Assembly (NCBI GenBank): GCA_019114385.1
Contig: DXFP01000025.1
Coordinates: 1-33,914 of the forward strand
Reading direction: 5' to 3'
DNA from: Candidatus Ligilactobacillus excrementigallinarum
GTDB lineage: Bacteria > Bacillota > Bacilli > Lactobacillales > Lactobacillaceae
Length of the DNA stretch: 33,914 nt
Shown: positions 24,462 to 32,606 of the stretch, one piece after another
Position numbering within the stretch: position 1 is the stretch's first letter
Layout of the letters: the number at the start of each line of letters is the position of its first letter
Translations under genes and position numbers: made by a program
The notes under the pieces: generated by a model
Seen by the model: the letters and a program-made list of their open reading frames with translations, nothing else
Databases searched by the model: none
Told to the model about the DNA's origin: nothing

Positions 24462-25724
24462 TTATTTGAAATAAGTTTCGTTTACAGCATTGGTAATAGC
24501 AATTTTAACATGTGCATATGATAATCCGCCTTGAATATATAATGCGTATGGTTCACGCAATGGTCCATCACTTGACAGCTCAATTGTTGATCCTTCAATA
24601 AAACTTCCCGATGCCATAATAATCCGATCTTCATAATTATCCATTTCACTTGGAATTGGATCAACAAATGCATTTAATGGCGAATTATGTTGAATACTTG
24701 CACAAAACTTAATCATTGGTTCTTCACTGTGAAAAACAACTGTTTGAACTAAATCAGTTCGTGGAGCATCCCATTTAGGTGATACTTCAGCTCCCATTGT
24801 TTCTAACAATGCTGCAGTATAAATCGAACCTTTTACTGCTTCACCTGTTACATGCGGTGCTAAAAAGAAGCCGCGATAAAAGTCGCGTTGATATCCATAA
24901 GTAGCTCCTTCACCTTTACCTGGACCTGGAGCAAATAATCTGGAAGCAGCTTGCATAATTAAATCATGCCGTCCAACAAGAAAAGCACCTGATTTTGCAA
25001 CTCCTGCCCCTGCATTCTTATACATTGAGCCTGCCATCAAATCTGCACCATAAAATGTAGGTTCATCTGTTTCCGTAAATTCACCATAACAGTTATCAAT
25101 AAAAACAATTGCATTTGGATTAATCTTTTTTACAAAAGCCGTCATTTCTTTAATTTCAGCGACTGTAAAACTATCGCGAGTTGCATATCCGCGTGAACGT
25201 TGAATTGCAACGACTTTAATTGAAGAATCATTTTTCAATTTTTCTTCGACTGCTGCGTAATCAACTTTTCCTTCAGCAGTTAATGGAGAATAATCAAAAT
25301 TAATTCCATATTCTTTCATTGAACCAGGATTATCACCCACAATTCCGATTGCCTGTTGAATCGTGTCATATGGCATGCCAGTCATATAATATAAGGTGTC
25401 TTTCGTCCGCAATGCACCAAACAAGGCGGTAGAAATTGCATGCGTTCCTGAAACGATTTGTGGTCTTACTAATGCATCTTCGCATTTAAAATAATCTGCA
25501 AAAATTGCTTCTAATTTATCACGTCCAATATCATCATATCCATAACCGGTTGAACCAACTAAATCTTCTTCAGCAACATGATGCTTACGATATAAATCAA
25601 GTACACGTTGTTGATTATGTAAGACAATTTCATCAACTTCAGCTAATTTAGGTGCAATCATCTCATCAACTTGTTTAACTTTCGCTTGTAATTCTTGCGG
25701 AAATTTTTCAATCCATTTTGTCAT
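24462..25724 (-). CDS. ynbB: YnbB, PLP-dependent methionine gamma-lyase-like protein
   Basis: A 420-residue PLP enzyme of the family labelled methionine gamma-lyase or aluminium resistance protein; its true substrate is not established. It has the fold type I pattern: VGSTGYGYDDIGRDKLE near the N-terminus, NAIVFIDNCYGEFTE carrying the PLP-ring aspartate, and GSMYKNAGAG with the likely Schiff-base lysine. The start is ATG at 25722-25724 with GGAGG seven bases upstream; a longer frame to 25742 lacks a site. It overlaps the miaA stop by four bases (ATGA). miaA-ynbB-glnR-glnA is a common Firmicutes order, though the GlnR site lies after ynbB. Confidence 0.9.
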   Translation of the reverse strand: MTKWIEKFPQELQAKVKQVDEMIAPKLAEVDEIVLHNQQRVLDLYRKHHVAEEDLVGSTGYGYDDIGRDKLEAIFADYFKCEDALVRPQIVSGTHAISTALFGALRTKDTLYYMTGMPYDTIQQAIGIVGDNPGSMKEYGINFDYSPLTAEGKVDYAAVEEKLKNDSSIKVVAIQRSRGYATRDSFTVAEIKEMTAFVKKINPNAIVFIDNCYGEFTETDEPTFYGADLMAGSMYKNAGAGVAKSGAFLVGRHDLIMQAASRLFAPGPGKGEGATYGYQRDFYRGFFLAPHVTGEAVKGSIYTAALLETMGAEVSPKWDAPRTDLVQTVVFHSEEPMIKFCASIQHNSPLNAFVDPIPSEMDNYEDRIIMASGSFIEGSTIELSSDGPLREPYALYIQGGLSYAHVKIAITNAVNETYFK

Positions 25725-26653
25725 TTTTCTTCCTCCATCCATTTTTCAACTAATTTTACTATTTTGGTATAATCTTGATCAAAGTGCGTTACTAAATCAA
25801 ACCAATGAACTTGCATTTTATTCCGAAACCAAGTTAATTGCCGTTTAGCGTAATGCCGAGAATTTTTCTTAACTAAATCAACACATGACGCTAAATCAGC
25901 TTTACCTTCAAAGTATGGATAAAATTCTTTATAACCAATTCCTTTTCCACTTGGTAATGCTAAGCCACCATTTTCATACAAATATTTCGCTTCATCTAAT
26001 AACCCCTGTGACATCATTTGATCTACACGTTGATTAATTCTTTGATATAAAATTGAGCGTTTAGTATTCAGTCCAATAATCAAATAATCAAATTCACCAG
26101 TTGCATGATCCGTTTGCTGAGAAAATTTATTTCCAGTCTTTTGATAAACTTCCAATGCACGAATAATTCTGCGTTGATTACCAATTGGAATTTTTTGGGC
26201 TGCATCTGGATCAATTTGATTTAATTTATCCCACAATGCTTGATTGCCATTTTGTTTGGCAAATTGTTGATACTTATTTCTCAAAGATTCGTCTTCATAC
26301 TTATCTTTTCCAAATTGATATTCATCAATTAATGACTGCAAATAAAAACCAGTCCCACCAACCAAAAAAGGTAATGCATTGTCTTGAACAATTTTTTGAA
26401 TCGCAAGTTTTGTCTTTGAAATAAAATCAGCAACCGAAAAACGTTGATCAATTGAAATTTCGTCAAGCATATAATGTTTGATTCCTTGCATTTCATCTGG
26501 ATTTATTTTAGCAGTTCCAATATCTAAATTTTTATAAATCTGCATCGAATCTCCGGAGATAATTTCTCCATTAAATCTCTGAGCAAGATTAATTGACAAT
26601 GTTGTTTTTCCAACTGCTGTTGGTCCAACTATCATCAAAACTTTTTGTATCAT
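25721..26653 (-). CDS. miaA: tRNA dimethylallyltransferase
   Basis: A 310-residue enzyme that prenylates A37 of tRNAs reading UNN codons, stabilising codon-anticodon pairing. The P-loop is GPTAVGKTT (9-17). DSMQIYKNLDIGTAK and VGGTGFYLQSLIDEY are family signatures, and QLTWFRNK near the C-terminus is also conserved. The ATG at 26651-26653 has GAAAGGA upstream. It is divergent from the DUF3042 gene, with 128 bases between them, and coupled to ynbB by ATGA. Confidence 0.97.
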   Translation of the reverse strand: MIQKVLMIVGPTAVGKTTLSINLAQRFNGEIISGDSMQIYKNLDIGTAKINPDEMQGIKHYMLDEISIDQRFSVADFISKTKLAIQKIVQDNALPFLVGGTGFYLQSLIDEYQFGKDKYEDESLRNKYQQFAKQNGNQALWDKLNQIDPDAAQKIPIGNQRRIIRALEVYQKTGNKFSQQTDHATGEFDYLIIGLNTKRSILYQRINQRVDQMMSQGLLDEAKYLYENGGLALPSGKGIGYKEFYPYFEGKADLASCVDLVKKNSRHYAKRQLTWFRNKMQVHWFDLVTHFDQDYTKIVKLVEKWMEEEK

Positions 26654-26781
26654 TATTTTATCCTTTCATCCAAGTAATCTTTTAACTAAGCCAATTCGAT
26701 AAATTTCATAGTTTTACCTGGAATTTTTCGTTCTTTTCATTCATAATAATAGTATATCAAAAGGTAGAGGAGGAAAATACT

Positions 26782-26958
26782 TTGAAATCATTTGGTAAAG
26801 GATTTTTTACTGGAATCGTAACAACAGTTGGTGTAGTTGCTGGCGCAGTATACGCATTTAAGAAAACTGTTGTAGAACCAATGGAAGAACGTGAAGCTAT
26901 TTTAGAAGAACATCGTCGTCGTGCATTACGAAAGAGTCGTTCAGCACATCAACGTTAA
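26782..26958 (+). CDS. DUF3042 family small protein
   Basis: A 58-residue plus-strand gene with a TTG start (26782-26784), placed six bases after a strong GAGGAGG. The N-terminal half (KGFFTGIVTTVGVVAGAVYA) is a glycine-rich hydrophobic segment that could be a membrane helix. The C-terminal half is highly charged and arginine-rich (HRRRALRKSRSAHQR). This matches my knowledge of DUF3042, small proteins of lactobacilli with no known function. The terminator right after its stop, the site and the codon pattern support a real gene. It lies between miaA and the rhodanese-like gene. Confidence 0.85.
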   Translation: MKSFGKGFFTGIVTTVGVVAGAVYAFKKTVVEPMEEREAILEEHRRRALRKSRSAHQR

Positions 26959-26970
26959 TCTAATGACTAA

Positions 26971-27006
26971 AATAATAGAGGCTGCAAACTTGCAGCCTCT
27001 ATTATT
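26971..27006. terminator. Bidirectional terminator between DUF3042 gene and rhodanese gene
   Basis: A perfect 17-base inverted repeat (26971-26987 and 26990-27006) has a GC-rich core and A/T ends, so it can end transcripts on both strands. The AGAGGCTGCA core recalls the AGAGGCTG of the dispersed repeat hairpins. Confidence 0.9.
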
Positions 27007-27010
27007 TTAT

Positions 27011-27421
27011 TTAATTTTTCTTCTTTTTGCCATCCCACTTATTATATCCACCTTTAAGGACATAAATATCATGATAGCCTTCTTTTTTTAGCATAATAGC
27101 ACAACGCAAGCTTAATGCTTTTCCCTGTTCATATAAATAAATTGGCATATCCTTACGTAAACCGGTCATATAAATCTTAAATTGTGAAAATGGAATATTC
27201 CGAGCTCCTAAAATATGTCCCGCCTTAAATGAATCTTCTTCACGAACATCAATAATTTGTGCGTGGTGCATATTTTGTTTTAAAACATCATTATCAACTA
27301 ATTTTGCTGCTCGTCTACTGCGTACAAAAATTACAATTTGATTACCGACAATCCACAACAAAATTAAAATTAAAATTATATCTACCCAGAATAATACTGA
27401 ATGACCTTTACCTAAAAGCAC
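27011..27421 (-). CDS. Membrane-anchored rhodanese-like protein, catalytic Cys absent
   Basis: A 136-residue protein with one N-terminal membrane helix (about 9-33), a basic stop-transfer RSRRAAK, and a rhodanese fold (about 45-130) with IIDVREEDSFKAGHILGARNIP and VLKGGYNKW. In active rhodaneses the loop after the fourth strand reads YCxxGxRS. Here it is YLYEQGKAL, with Tyr97 where the sulfur-carrying Cys should be. Sulfurtransferase activity is therefore unlikely; a binding or regulatory role is inference. The start is GTG (27419-27421) with AAAGGAG. It follows glk by 19 bases, ending the gluP-yqgQ-glk run. Confidence 0.88.
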   Translation of the reverse strand: MLLGKGHSVLFWVDIILILILLWIVGNQIVIFVRSRRAAKLVDNDVLKQNMHHAQIIDVREEDSFKAGHILGARNIPFSQFKIYMTGLRKDMPIYLYEQGKALSLRCAIMLKKEGYHDIYVLKGGYNKWDGKKKKN

Positions 27422-27440
27422 TCCTAAAGACTCCTTTCAA

Positions 27441-28403
27441 TTATGCGTTAAATTTCAATGCTAATGAAGCAGCACCAATTACACCAGCTTCATTCCCCAA
27501 TTGAGCTAATTTAACTTCTGTAGTGTCTTTAATTGTTGGGAATGCATATTCATTAAAGTAATTCTTAACTTGATCAAGCAAGAAATTACCAGCTGCGGAT
27601 ACTCCACCGCCAATGACAATTGCGGATGGATTCAAAATGCTTGCCAAGTTTGCGCAAGCTAAACCAAGATAGTTACATACACGGTCAACTACCATTTTAG
27701 CTAATGGATCATTATCTTTTGCTAAATCAAAGACTAACTTAGATGTAACTTCTTCACCATCATCTGTCATTTGCTTCAATTTTGAATTACCAGCATATTC
27801 TTCTGCCATATCATGTGCAACACGAACTACACCTGTGGCTGAAGCGTAAGTTTCTAAACAACCACGGTTACCACATGTACATAAGTATCCGCCTGGATGT
27901 ACGTTAATGTGTCCAACTTCGCCACCGGCACCCATTCCGTGAACTAATTCACCATTTGAAATGATTCCGCCGCCAACACCTGTACCTAATGTTACGAAAA
28001 CAACATCGTCTGCATTTTCGCCAGCACCTTTCCAGCGTTCGCCTAATGCAGCAACGTTAGCATCGTTATCTACGGCAAAATTAATATGAGTACCTTTTTC
28101 AATTTCTTCCTTAACGTTTTGAACAGTCTTCCAGTTCAAATTGTATGCACCTACAACTGTACCTTTTTCTAAATCAACTGTTCCAGGAGTTCCCATTCCA
28201 ATACCAACAAATTGTTCTGGTTGCATGTCATACATTGAAAGATGATGATTAATTGATTCAATAATATCAGGTACAATATGACTTCCTTCGTCTAAAATAT
28301 TAGTTTCAATACTCCAGCGTTGTTGAATTTCGCCTTCTAAAGTTAAAATTGCAAATTTAATGGTTGTTCCGCCAAGATCAACCCCGATTAACTTTTTATC
28401 CAA
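27441..28403 (-). CDS. glk: Glucokinase, ROK family
   Basis: A 320-residue sugar kinase that phosphorylates glucose to glucose 6-phosphate. The ATP-binding start DLGGTTIKFAI (9-19) and the catalytic DNDANVAALGE (D114) are clear. The ROK zinc motif uses H165 and the cysteines of CTCGNRGCLE (C175, C177, C182). The start is TTG at 28401-28403 with GGAGG eight bases upstream, overlapping the yqgQ stop by eight bases. yqgQ-glcK is the Bacillus arrangement. In lactic acid bacteria it serves non-PTS or intracellular glucose. Confidence 0.96.
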   Translation of the reverse strand: MDKKLIGVDLGGTTIKFAILTLEGEIQQRWSIETNILDEGSHIVPDIIESINHHLSMYDMQPEQFVGIGMGTPGTVDLEKGTVVGAYNLNWKTVQNVKEEIEKGTHINFAVDNDANVAALGERWKGAGENADDVVFVTLGTGVGGGIISNGELVHGMGAGGEVGHINVHPGGYLCTCGNRGCLETYASATGVVRVAHDMAEEYAGNSKLKQMTDDGEEVTSKLVFDLAKDNDPLAKMVVDRVCNYLGLACANLASILNPSAIVIGGGVSAAGNFLLDQVKNYFNEYAFPTIKDTTEVKLAQLGNEAGVIGAASLALKFNA

Positions 28404-28629
28404 GATGATTACCTCCTACTTGCTTTTCTTTTTCACGTTTTTCTTCTTCACGATGTTCTTTTTCCAACACCATTTTGGCATTTAAATATGTTTTTTTCTC
28501 AACTACGCCTGATTTATATAAATGATCTAACTCAATCGCAGTCAACTCAATATCCCATAAGCGCTTACCAACATAAATAAATACACCAAACTGTTTTAAA
28601 TATTGTTGTACATCATAATACGTACGCAA
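28396..28629 (-). CDS. yqgQ: YqgQ (DUF910) family protein
   Basis: A 77-residue protein of the YqgQ family, function unknown. The core MRTYYDVQQYLKQFGVFIYV and WDIELTAIELDHLYKSGVV is the conserved helical domain. The C-terminal third is a charged Glu/Lys run that extends beyond the usual domain. The start is TTG at 28627-28629 with GGGGA about eight bases upstream. It overlaps glk and follows gluP by 28 bases. Confidence 0.88.
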   Translation of the reverse strand: MRTYYDVQQYLKQFGVFIYVGKRLWDIELTAIELDHLYKSGVVEKKTYLNAKMVLEKEHREEEKREKEKQVGGNHLG

Positions 28630-28657
28630 AAGAACATCCCCTTTATGTAATCTATGT

Positions 28658-29311
28658 CTAAAATGTCTTCATCCCAGTTAAATAAATTACAACAAATAAC
28701 ATTGCAAGAACAATCCCAGCTAAAATTCGCTTGTGCATTGGTATTTTTCCTAAATTAGGAACCCCAACAAGATATGCAAGTAAAAATCCACTTACTAATC
28801 CACCAATGTGTCCCCATAAGTCAATTGAACCAGACAAATCACCAATTAAATTCAAAATCACTAAAACTAAAAATTGTTTGGCGACCGCGTGAATGTAAGG
28901 ATTATCCCGAAATGATTCACCTAACGCTAAATATGCGCCAAAGAGGCCAAATAAAGCAGTACTTGCTCCTGCAGAAAGTGCGGAATTAAATGCAAAACTT
29001 GCTATATTCCCACCAATTCCACTTACAAGATAAATAATTAAAAAGCGCACTGGGCCAAATATGTATTCAATTTGAGCTCCTAAAAAATATAATGTAACCA
29101 TATTTAAAACAATATGTTGAAACCCAATATGAAGAAACATTGGTGTAAAAAGGCGCCAAATCTGTCCAGCCGCAATTAACGCATTATCTTTAGCTCCGAA
29201 TTCTAATAATATATTCGGATTAGTTGAACCTCCTGCAATCGTCATCAAAAGATAAACAATCACATTTATAACAATTAATGAGATAGTAATATAAGGACGC
29301 TTTTTTTCCAA
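28658..29311 (-). CDS. gluP: Rhomboid-family intramembrane serine protease
   Basis: A 217-residue protein with six predicted membrane helices. Catalytic Ser117 is in AGASTALFG and His168 in WGHIGG, with the usual MFLHIGFQHIVLNM loop-helix earlier. It cleaves transmembrane substrates within the bilayer. It lacks the C-terminal TPR region of Bacillus GluP, so the symbol is by family and location only. The start is TTG (29309-29311) behind AAGGAGG. In many lactobacilli a 5-formyltetrahydrofolate cyclo-ligase gene lies between rpmG and this gene; none is present here. Confidence 0.93.
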   Translation of the reverse strand: MEKKRPYITISLIVINVIVYLLMTIAGGSTNPNILLEFGAKDNALIAAGQIWRLFTPMFLHIGFQHIVLNMVTLYFLGAQIEYIFGPVRFLIIYLVSGIGGNIASFAFNSALSAGASTALFGLFGAYLALGESFRDNPYIHAVAKQFLVLVILNLIGDLSGSIDLWGHIGGLVSGFLLAYLVGVPNLGKIPMHKRILAGIVLAMLFVVIYLTGMKTF

Positions 29312-29370
29312 TCAATCTGCCTCCTTGATTTTTATCATTGACACCGATTACATCTTTTTAGATAAGAAAA

Positions 29371-29388
29371 CATCCCGATAGTGGGATG
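29371..29388 (-). terminator. Short hairpin, second terminator after rpmG or gluP leader
   Basis: CATCCC-GATAGT-GGGATG forms a six-pair stem followed on the minus strand by TTTTCTTAT. It is 17 bases beyond the rpmG terminator hairpin and 60 bases before gluP, so it may back up that terminator or act in the gluP leader. Confidence 0.5.
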
Positions 29389-29404
29389 AGCTCTTTAAAA
29401 GAAA

Positions 29405-29430
29405 AACAACAGGTTTTTGTTCCTGTTGTT
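29405..29430 (-). terminator. Terminator overlapping the rpmG stop
   Basis: AACAACAGG (29405-29413) and CCTGTTGTT (29422-29430) form a nine-pair stem, followed on the minus strand by TTTTCTTTT. The arm covers the first bases of the rpmG stop codon. Confidence 0.75.
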
Positions 29431-29578
29431 ATTTTGTTTCGCGATGTAATGTCGCTTTACGGCAGCGTGGACAATACTTCTTAAGTTCTAAACGATCTGG
29501 ATTGTTACGCTTGTTTTTGTTAGTTAAATATGTTTGTTCACCACATTCAGTGCATTCTAACGTAATATTTACACGCAT
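29429..29578 (-). CDS. rpmG: Large ribosomal subunit protein bL33
   Basis: A 49-residue protein of the 50S subunit: [19 protein letters not shown] at the N-terminus and [17 protein letters not shown] at the end. The two CxxC pairs (C9/C12 and C36/C39) make this the zinc-binding form. Many Firmicutes also keep a zinc-free paralogue, used under zinc limitation, but none is in this window. The ATG at 29576-29578 has GGAGG about eight bases upstream. It is a lone gene between gluP and the penicillin-binding protein gene, with a hairpin terminator. The upstream gap (29579-29739) is AT-rich with TATAAT-like boxes but no clear paired promoter. Confidence 0.95.
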   Translation of the reverse strand: MRVNITLECTECGEQTYLTNKNKRNNPDRLELKKYCPRCRKATLHRETK

Positions 29579-29739
29579 TGAACTGACCTCCAACTTTTAA
29601 ATTCTGTCTAATAAAAAGGCTAATAACCTTCAACGATAATATAATACCATCTTTTACTAAAGAATTCCAGATATTTTTAACATTTGTTAAGGAAAATTCC
29701 TTGACATCTATTATTATATCATATTTTTTGACAATAAAA

Positions 29740-29767
29740 AGAAGCTGCAAGTTTCCTCACAACTTCT
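29740..29767 (-). terminator. Terminator of the penicillin-binding protein gene
   Basis: On the minus strand an AGAAG-based hairpin of about ten pairs (some G-U) is followed by TTTTTATTG, nine bases after the stop at 29776. The arms vaguely resemble the dispersed repeat hairpin. Confidence 0.65.
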
Positions 29768-29775
29768 CATTACTA

Positions 29776-31857
29776 TTAATTAAATCCGTTACTTGATTGA
29801 ACATCTTTCCAGTATGCAGCATAAATTTGCTGAATTGCTTGTAAGTTAACTTTGCTTTCAGTATTCGCTGACATTCCTGGGAACGCAACTGCGACAACAA
29901 CTTGTGGGTCATTATATGGCGCATATGAAACTCCACTTAATGTTTCAGTTTCAGTCTTTCCATAATATGTTTGTGCTGTCCCAGTCTTTGCAGCAATTGT
30001 TGGCTTAACTCCTGCCAAATACTTACCAGTAATATAAGGATTATTACCGTGAACAACATCATAAAGTCCAGTCTTTACAACATTCCACTGTGCAGGAGTA
30101 GCTGAAACTACATTAAGCACGTTTGGCATAAATTGATAAATGGTTCTACCCATCTTACCATCTGATCCGTTATCATGAATCGAGTCAAGGACGTGAGGTT
30201 GCAATCGATAACCGCCATTCGCAATCGTTGAAATATACTGTGCTAGTTGCAATGTCGTATATGAATCATAGTTACCAAATGATAAGTCAAGCGCCTTACC
30301 AATATCAGCCCGACTTGATGGTCCTTCAAAACCAGCTGATTCACCAGGTAAATCAATTCCTGTTTTGACGCCTAACCCGAATTGTTTAAAGTTATCACGC
30401 ATCTTATCAAAAATTGAAGTTGGCATTCCTGCAATTGACATACCTGAATGATATGTCAACCCCGCTTCTTTCAATGCTAATTGCATCATATATGTGTTAG
30501 AAGATACTTCTAACGCTTCAGGAGCTGTCAACGGCATATTTGCAGAGCCTGTTTTGTTAAACCATGATGTTTTTGGTGCAGTACCAGCTACTTTGATTGG
30601 TTGTTCTTCCAAAGTATTATTTGTTGGTGTAATTACGCCATCTTGCAATGCTCCCATTACCATTGCACCCTTAACAACTGATCCCATTACAAACGTTTGA
30701 TTAATTGCTCCAATTGCATTATCAGTTATTTTTCCAGTTTTAACATCACGTGTTACGCCAGCTAATGCATACACAGCACCAGTGTGAGGATTCATAACAA
30801 CTGCATAAGCTCCTGGAACATAAGGATTTCCACCTGCAACTCCAGTTTCTAAGTTCTTGATAATATTCTGAACTTCATTTTGGAACTTAGCATTAATTGT
30901 TAATTGAACATCATCACCTGGCTTACCGCCATACTCTTTGATTTCTTTTTTGATTTTATCATTTTGGGTTTCAATCTTGATAATTTCTTTATCACCTTTA
31001 AGAGCATTTTCATATTGTGATTCAATATAACTTGAACCGACACTATCATTTCTAGAATAGCCTTCAGCAAGCAAAGTATTAATTTGATCACTTGGCAAAC
31101 CTTGTTTTTCAGTAGTTACCGTTCCAATAATACTCTTAATTGAGTTACCTCCAGGATATGCTCGAGTCCAGTTAGTTCCAATTTTAACCCCTGGCATTTC
31201 AGATAGATGTGCTCCAACCTTGGCCATTTCAACTGCAGAAACCCCTGAAGACTTCAACATTACAGTTGATAATGAATAAGCACCATTCATTTTATTATAA
31301 ATCAACGCAGCTTGTTGTTGTTTAGGTGATAAGTTCTTAGCTAATCCATGTTTTTCAACATACTCCATTTCTTTATCGTATAATGCCGATCCAGAAATGG
31401 AATCTGCATCTTTAATATGTTTTTGAACTTTTTCTTCATTTGCCGTACTACCCAAATAGTATGCTTGTTTCATATTATCAGTTAATTGCTTTGTATCAAC
31501 AGTAATATAATTTACTAGTGTATTTGCAACATCCACCATCTGATTTGAGGTTACTGATAATGGTTTAGTGTAAGTAATTGCTGTAGTAGCATTATTTGAT
31601 ACTAATAATTTTCCAGAGGAATCAAATATCATTCCCCGTGGAACATTCTTAGTCTCTGTTTGCATATTACTATTAGTTGCATCATATGCATACTTTTTAC
31701 CATCAATAATCTGTAAATGAGCTAACTGAATTATTAATGCAGCAAAAAGTAAAAATACAACTACAAACAAAAAGTTTAATCTAAACGGAATACTATCTGT
31801 TTTACGATTTCCATGATTGTTTTGAGATAAATTTCGTTTGTTCTTAAAAATTTTCAA
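29776..31857 (-). CDS. pbp2b: Class B penicillin-binding protein (PBP2b-like transpeptidase)
   Basis: A 693-residue peptidoglycan transpeptidase. A basic N-terminus and one membrane helix (about 26-46) anchor it, a dimerisation/pedestal region follows (about 60-300), and the transpeptidase domain (about 345-680) has the three active-site motifs: SVVK (393-396, nucleophile S393), SSN (452-454) and KTG (624-626). The start is TTG at 31855-31857, with GGTG as the nearest ribosome-binding match. The GSVVKGAM context is that of PBP2b/PBPH elongation enzymes rather than the PGSTFK form of septal PBP2x, so a role in side-wall growth is inferred. PrkC, encoded elsewhere in the window, commonly regulates such enzymes. 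Confidence 0.93.
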   Translation of the reverse strand: MKIFKNKRNLSQNNHGNRKTDSIPFRLNFLFVVVFLLFAALIIQLAHLQIIDGKKYAYDATNSNMQTETKNVPRGMIFDSSGKLLVSNNATTAITYTKPLSVTSNQMVDVANTLVNYITVDTKQLTDNMKQAYYLGSTANEEKVQKHIKDADSISGSALYDKEMEYVEKHGLAKNLSPKQQQAALIYNKMNGAYSLSTVMLKSSGVSAVEMAKVGAHLSEMPGVKIGTNWTRAYPGGNSIKSIIGTVTTEKQGLPSDQINTLLAEGYSRNDSVGSSYIESQYENALKGDKEIIKIETQNDKIKKEIKEYGGKPGDDVQLTINAKFQNEVQNIIKNLETGVAGGNPYVPGAYAVVMNPHTGAVYALAGVTRDVKTGKITDNAIGAINQTFVMGSVVKGAMVMGALQDGVITPTNNTLEEQPIKVAGTAPKTSWFNKTGSANMPLTAPEALEVSSNTYMMQLALKEAGLTYHSGMSIAGMPTSIFDKMRDNFKQFGLGVKTGIDLPGESAGFEGPSSRADIGKALDLSFGNYDSYTTLQLAQYISTIANGGYRLQPHVLDSIHDNGSDGKMGRTIYQFMPNVLNVVSATPAQWNVVKTGLYDVVHGNNPYITGKYLAGVKPTIAAKTGTAQTYYGKTETETLSGVSYAPYNDPQVVVAVAFPGMSANTESKVNLQAIQQIYAAYWKDVQSSNGFN

Positions 31858-32036
31858 AAGAATTCACCGTCACTTAATTCTTGTTCAAACTTAATCATAA
31901 ATTAATTGAAATTATCCTTAAACAAGCATATGATAATTTCTAAACTATACTTTATACATGTTATCACAAATCACCTTTTTGAACCATCTTTATTCTTTGA
32001 ACATTAATTGAATTTTTTAGATTGGAGTAAATATTT
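31858..32036. promoter_or_regulatory. Divergent regulatory region between pbp2b and the PAS gene
   Basis: This 179-base AT-rich gap must hold promoters in both directions. TATACT on the plus strand (about 31947) and TATAGT / TATAAA on the minus strand overlap the same segment (about 31943-31960), so RNA polymerase may compete here. No -35 box is convincing on either side. Confidence 0.4.
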
Positions 32037-32597
32037 ATGCAACAAATTTGGATTGATGGAAATCAAATTAATTTTGAAAATGGCAAATTGACTTTAAAGG
32101 AATTAAAATTGATTTTCGATAAATTACCGTTCGAAGTTCGCTTCATTAGTGCTACAGGTAAATTAGAATTTATTTCCAATCCACTTTCATCTGATTATAA
32201 AATCAATGAACGGATTCATTCTTCTTTAGACTTTACAAATTTGCCTTCTACGTTCGACATTTTAGAAAGATTTCGTCATGGAAAACTAGATAAATTTGAA
32301 CGAGCACTTAAAGTTAATGACCAATATTTCAATTTAATTTTGATTGCAATTCGTGATGATCAGCAACGCTATTTAGGATGCTTACAATTAACTCAAGATA
32401 TTACCGAGATTATTAGTAAATTTAAATTTGGCGGTTTTATTGAATCGTCTCATCCAGAATTCAACAATGATCATCAAAATCATTTTCACTATGCTGACCA
32501 ATCAAAAGAAAACTATCGTCAAGCGATTGAAAATGATTTAATTGATTTAAATACAGATGAAGACAATGATGCAATCTCTGGAGCATCTGAACTATAA
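32037..32597 (+). CDS. PAS-domain protein of unknown function
   Basis: A 186-residue soluble protein. Residues about 25-127 look like a PAS fold: LKLIFDKLPFEVRFISATGK, LEFISNPL, then FERALKVNDQYFNLILIAIR and YLGCLQLTQDITEI at the end of the sheet. This resembles the PAS found in DUF438-type proteins. A His-rich stretch (139-151) and an acidic tail (about 165-186) follow. No DNA-binding, kinase or GGDEF output domain is attached, so it would act by binding a ligand or partner. The ATG at 32037 has GGAG eight bases upstream. It is nine bases from apbE, so the two are probably one operon; a flavin, heme or redox signal is inference. Confidence 0.75.
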   Translation: MQQIWIDGNQINFENGKLTLKELKLIFDKLPFEVRFISATGKLEFISNPLSSDYKINERIHSSLDFTNLPSTFDILERFRHGKLDKFERALKVNDQYFNLILIAIRDDQQRYLGCLQLTQDITEIISKFKFGGFIESSHPEFNNDHQNHFHYADQSKENYRQAIENDLIDLNTDEDNDAISGASEL

Positions 32598-32606
32598 GGT
32601 GGAAAA

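Noticed and set aside
29371-29430. A T-box or riboswitch upstream of gluP
   Set aside because: There are only two short simple hairpins with U-runs; no T-box sequence, no alternative antiterminator and too little length.
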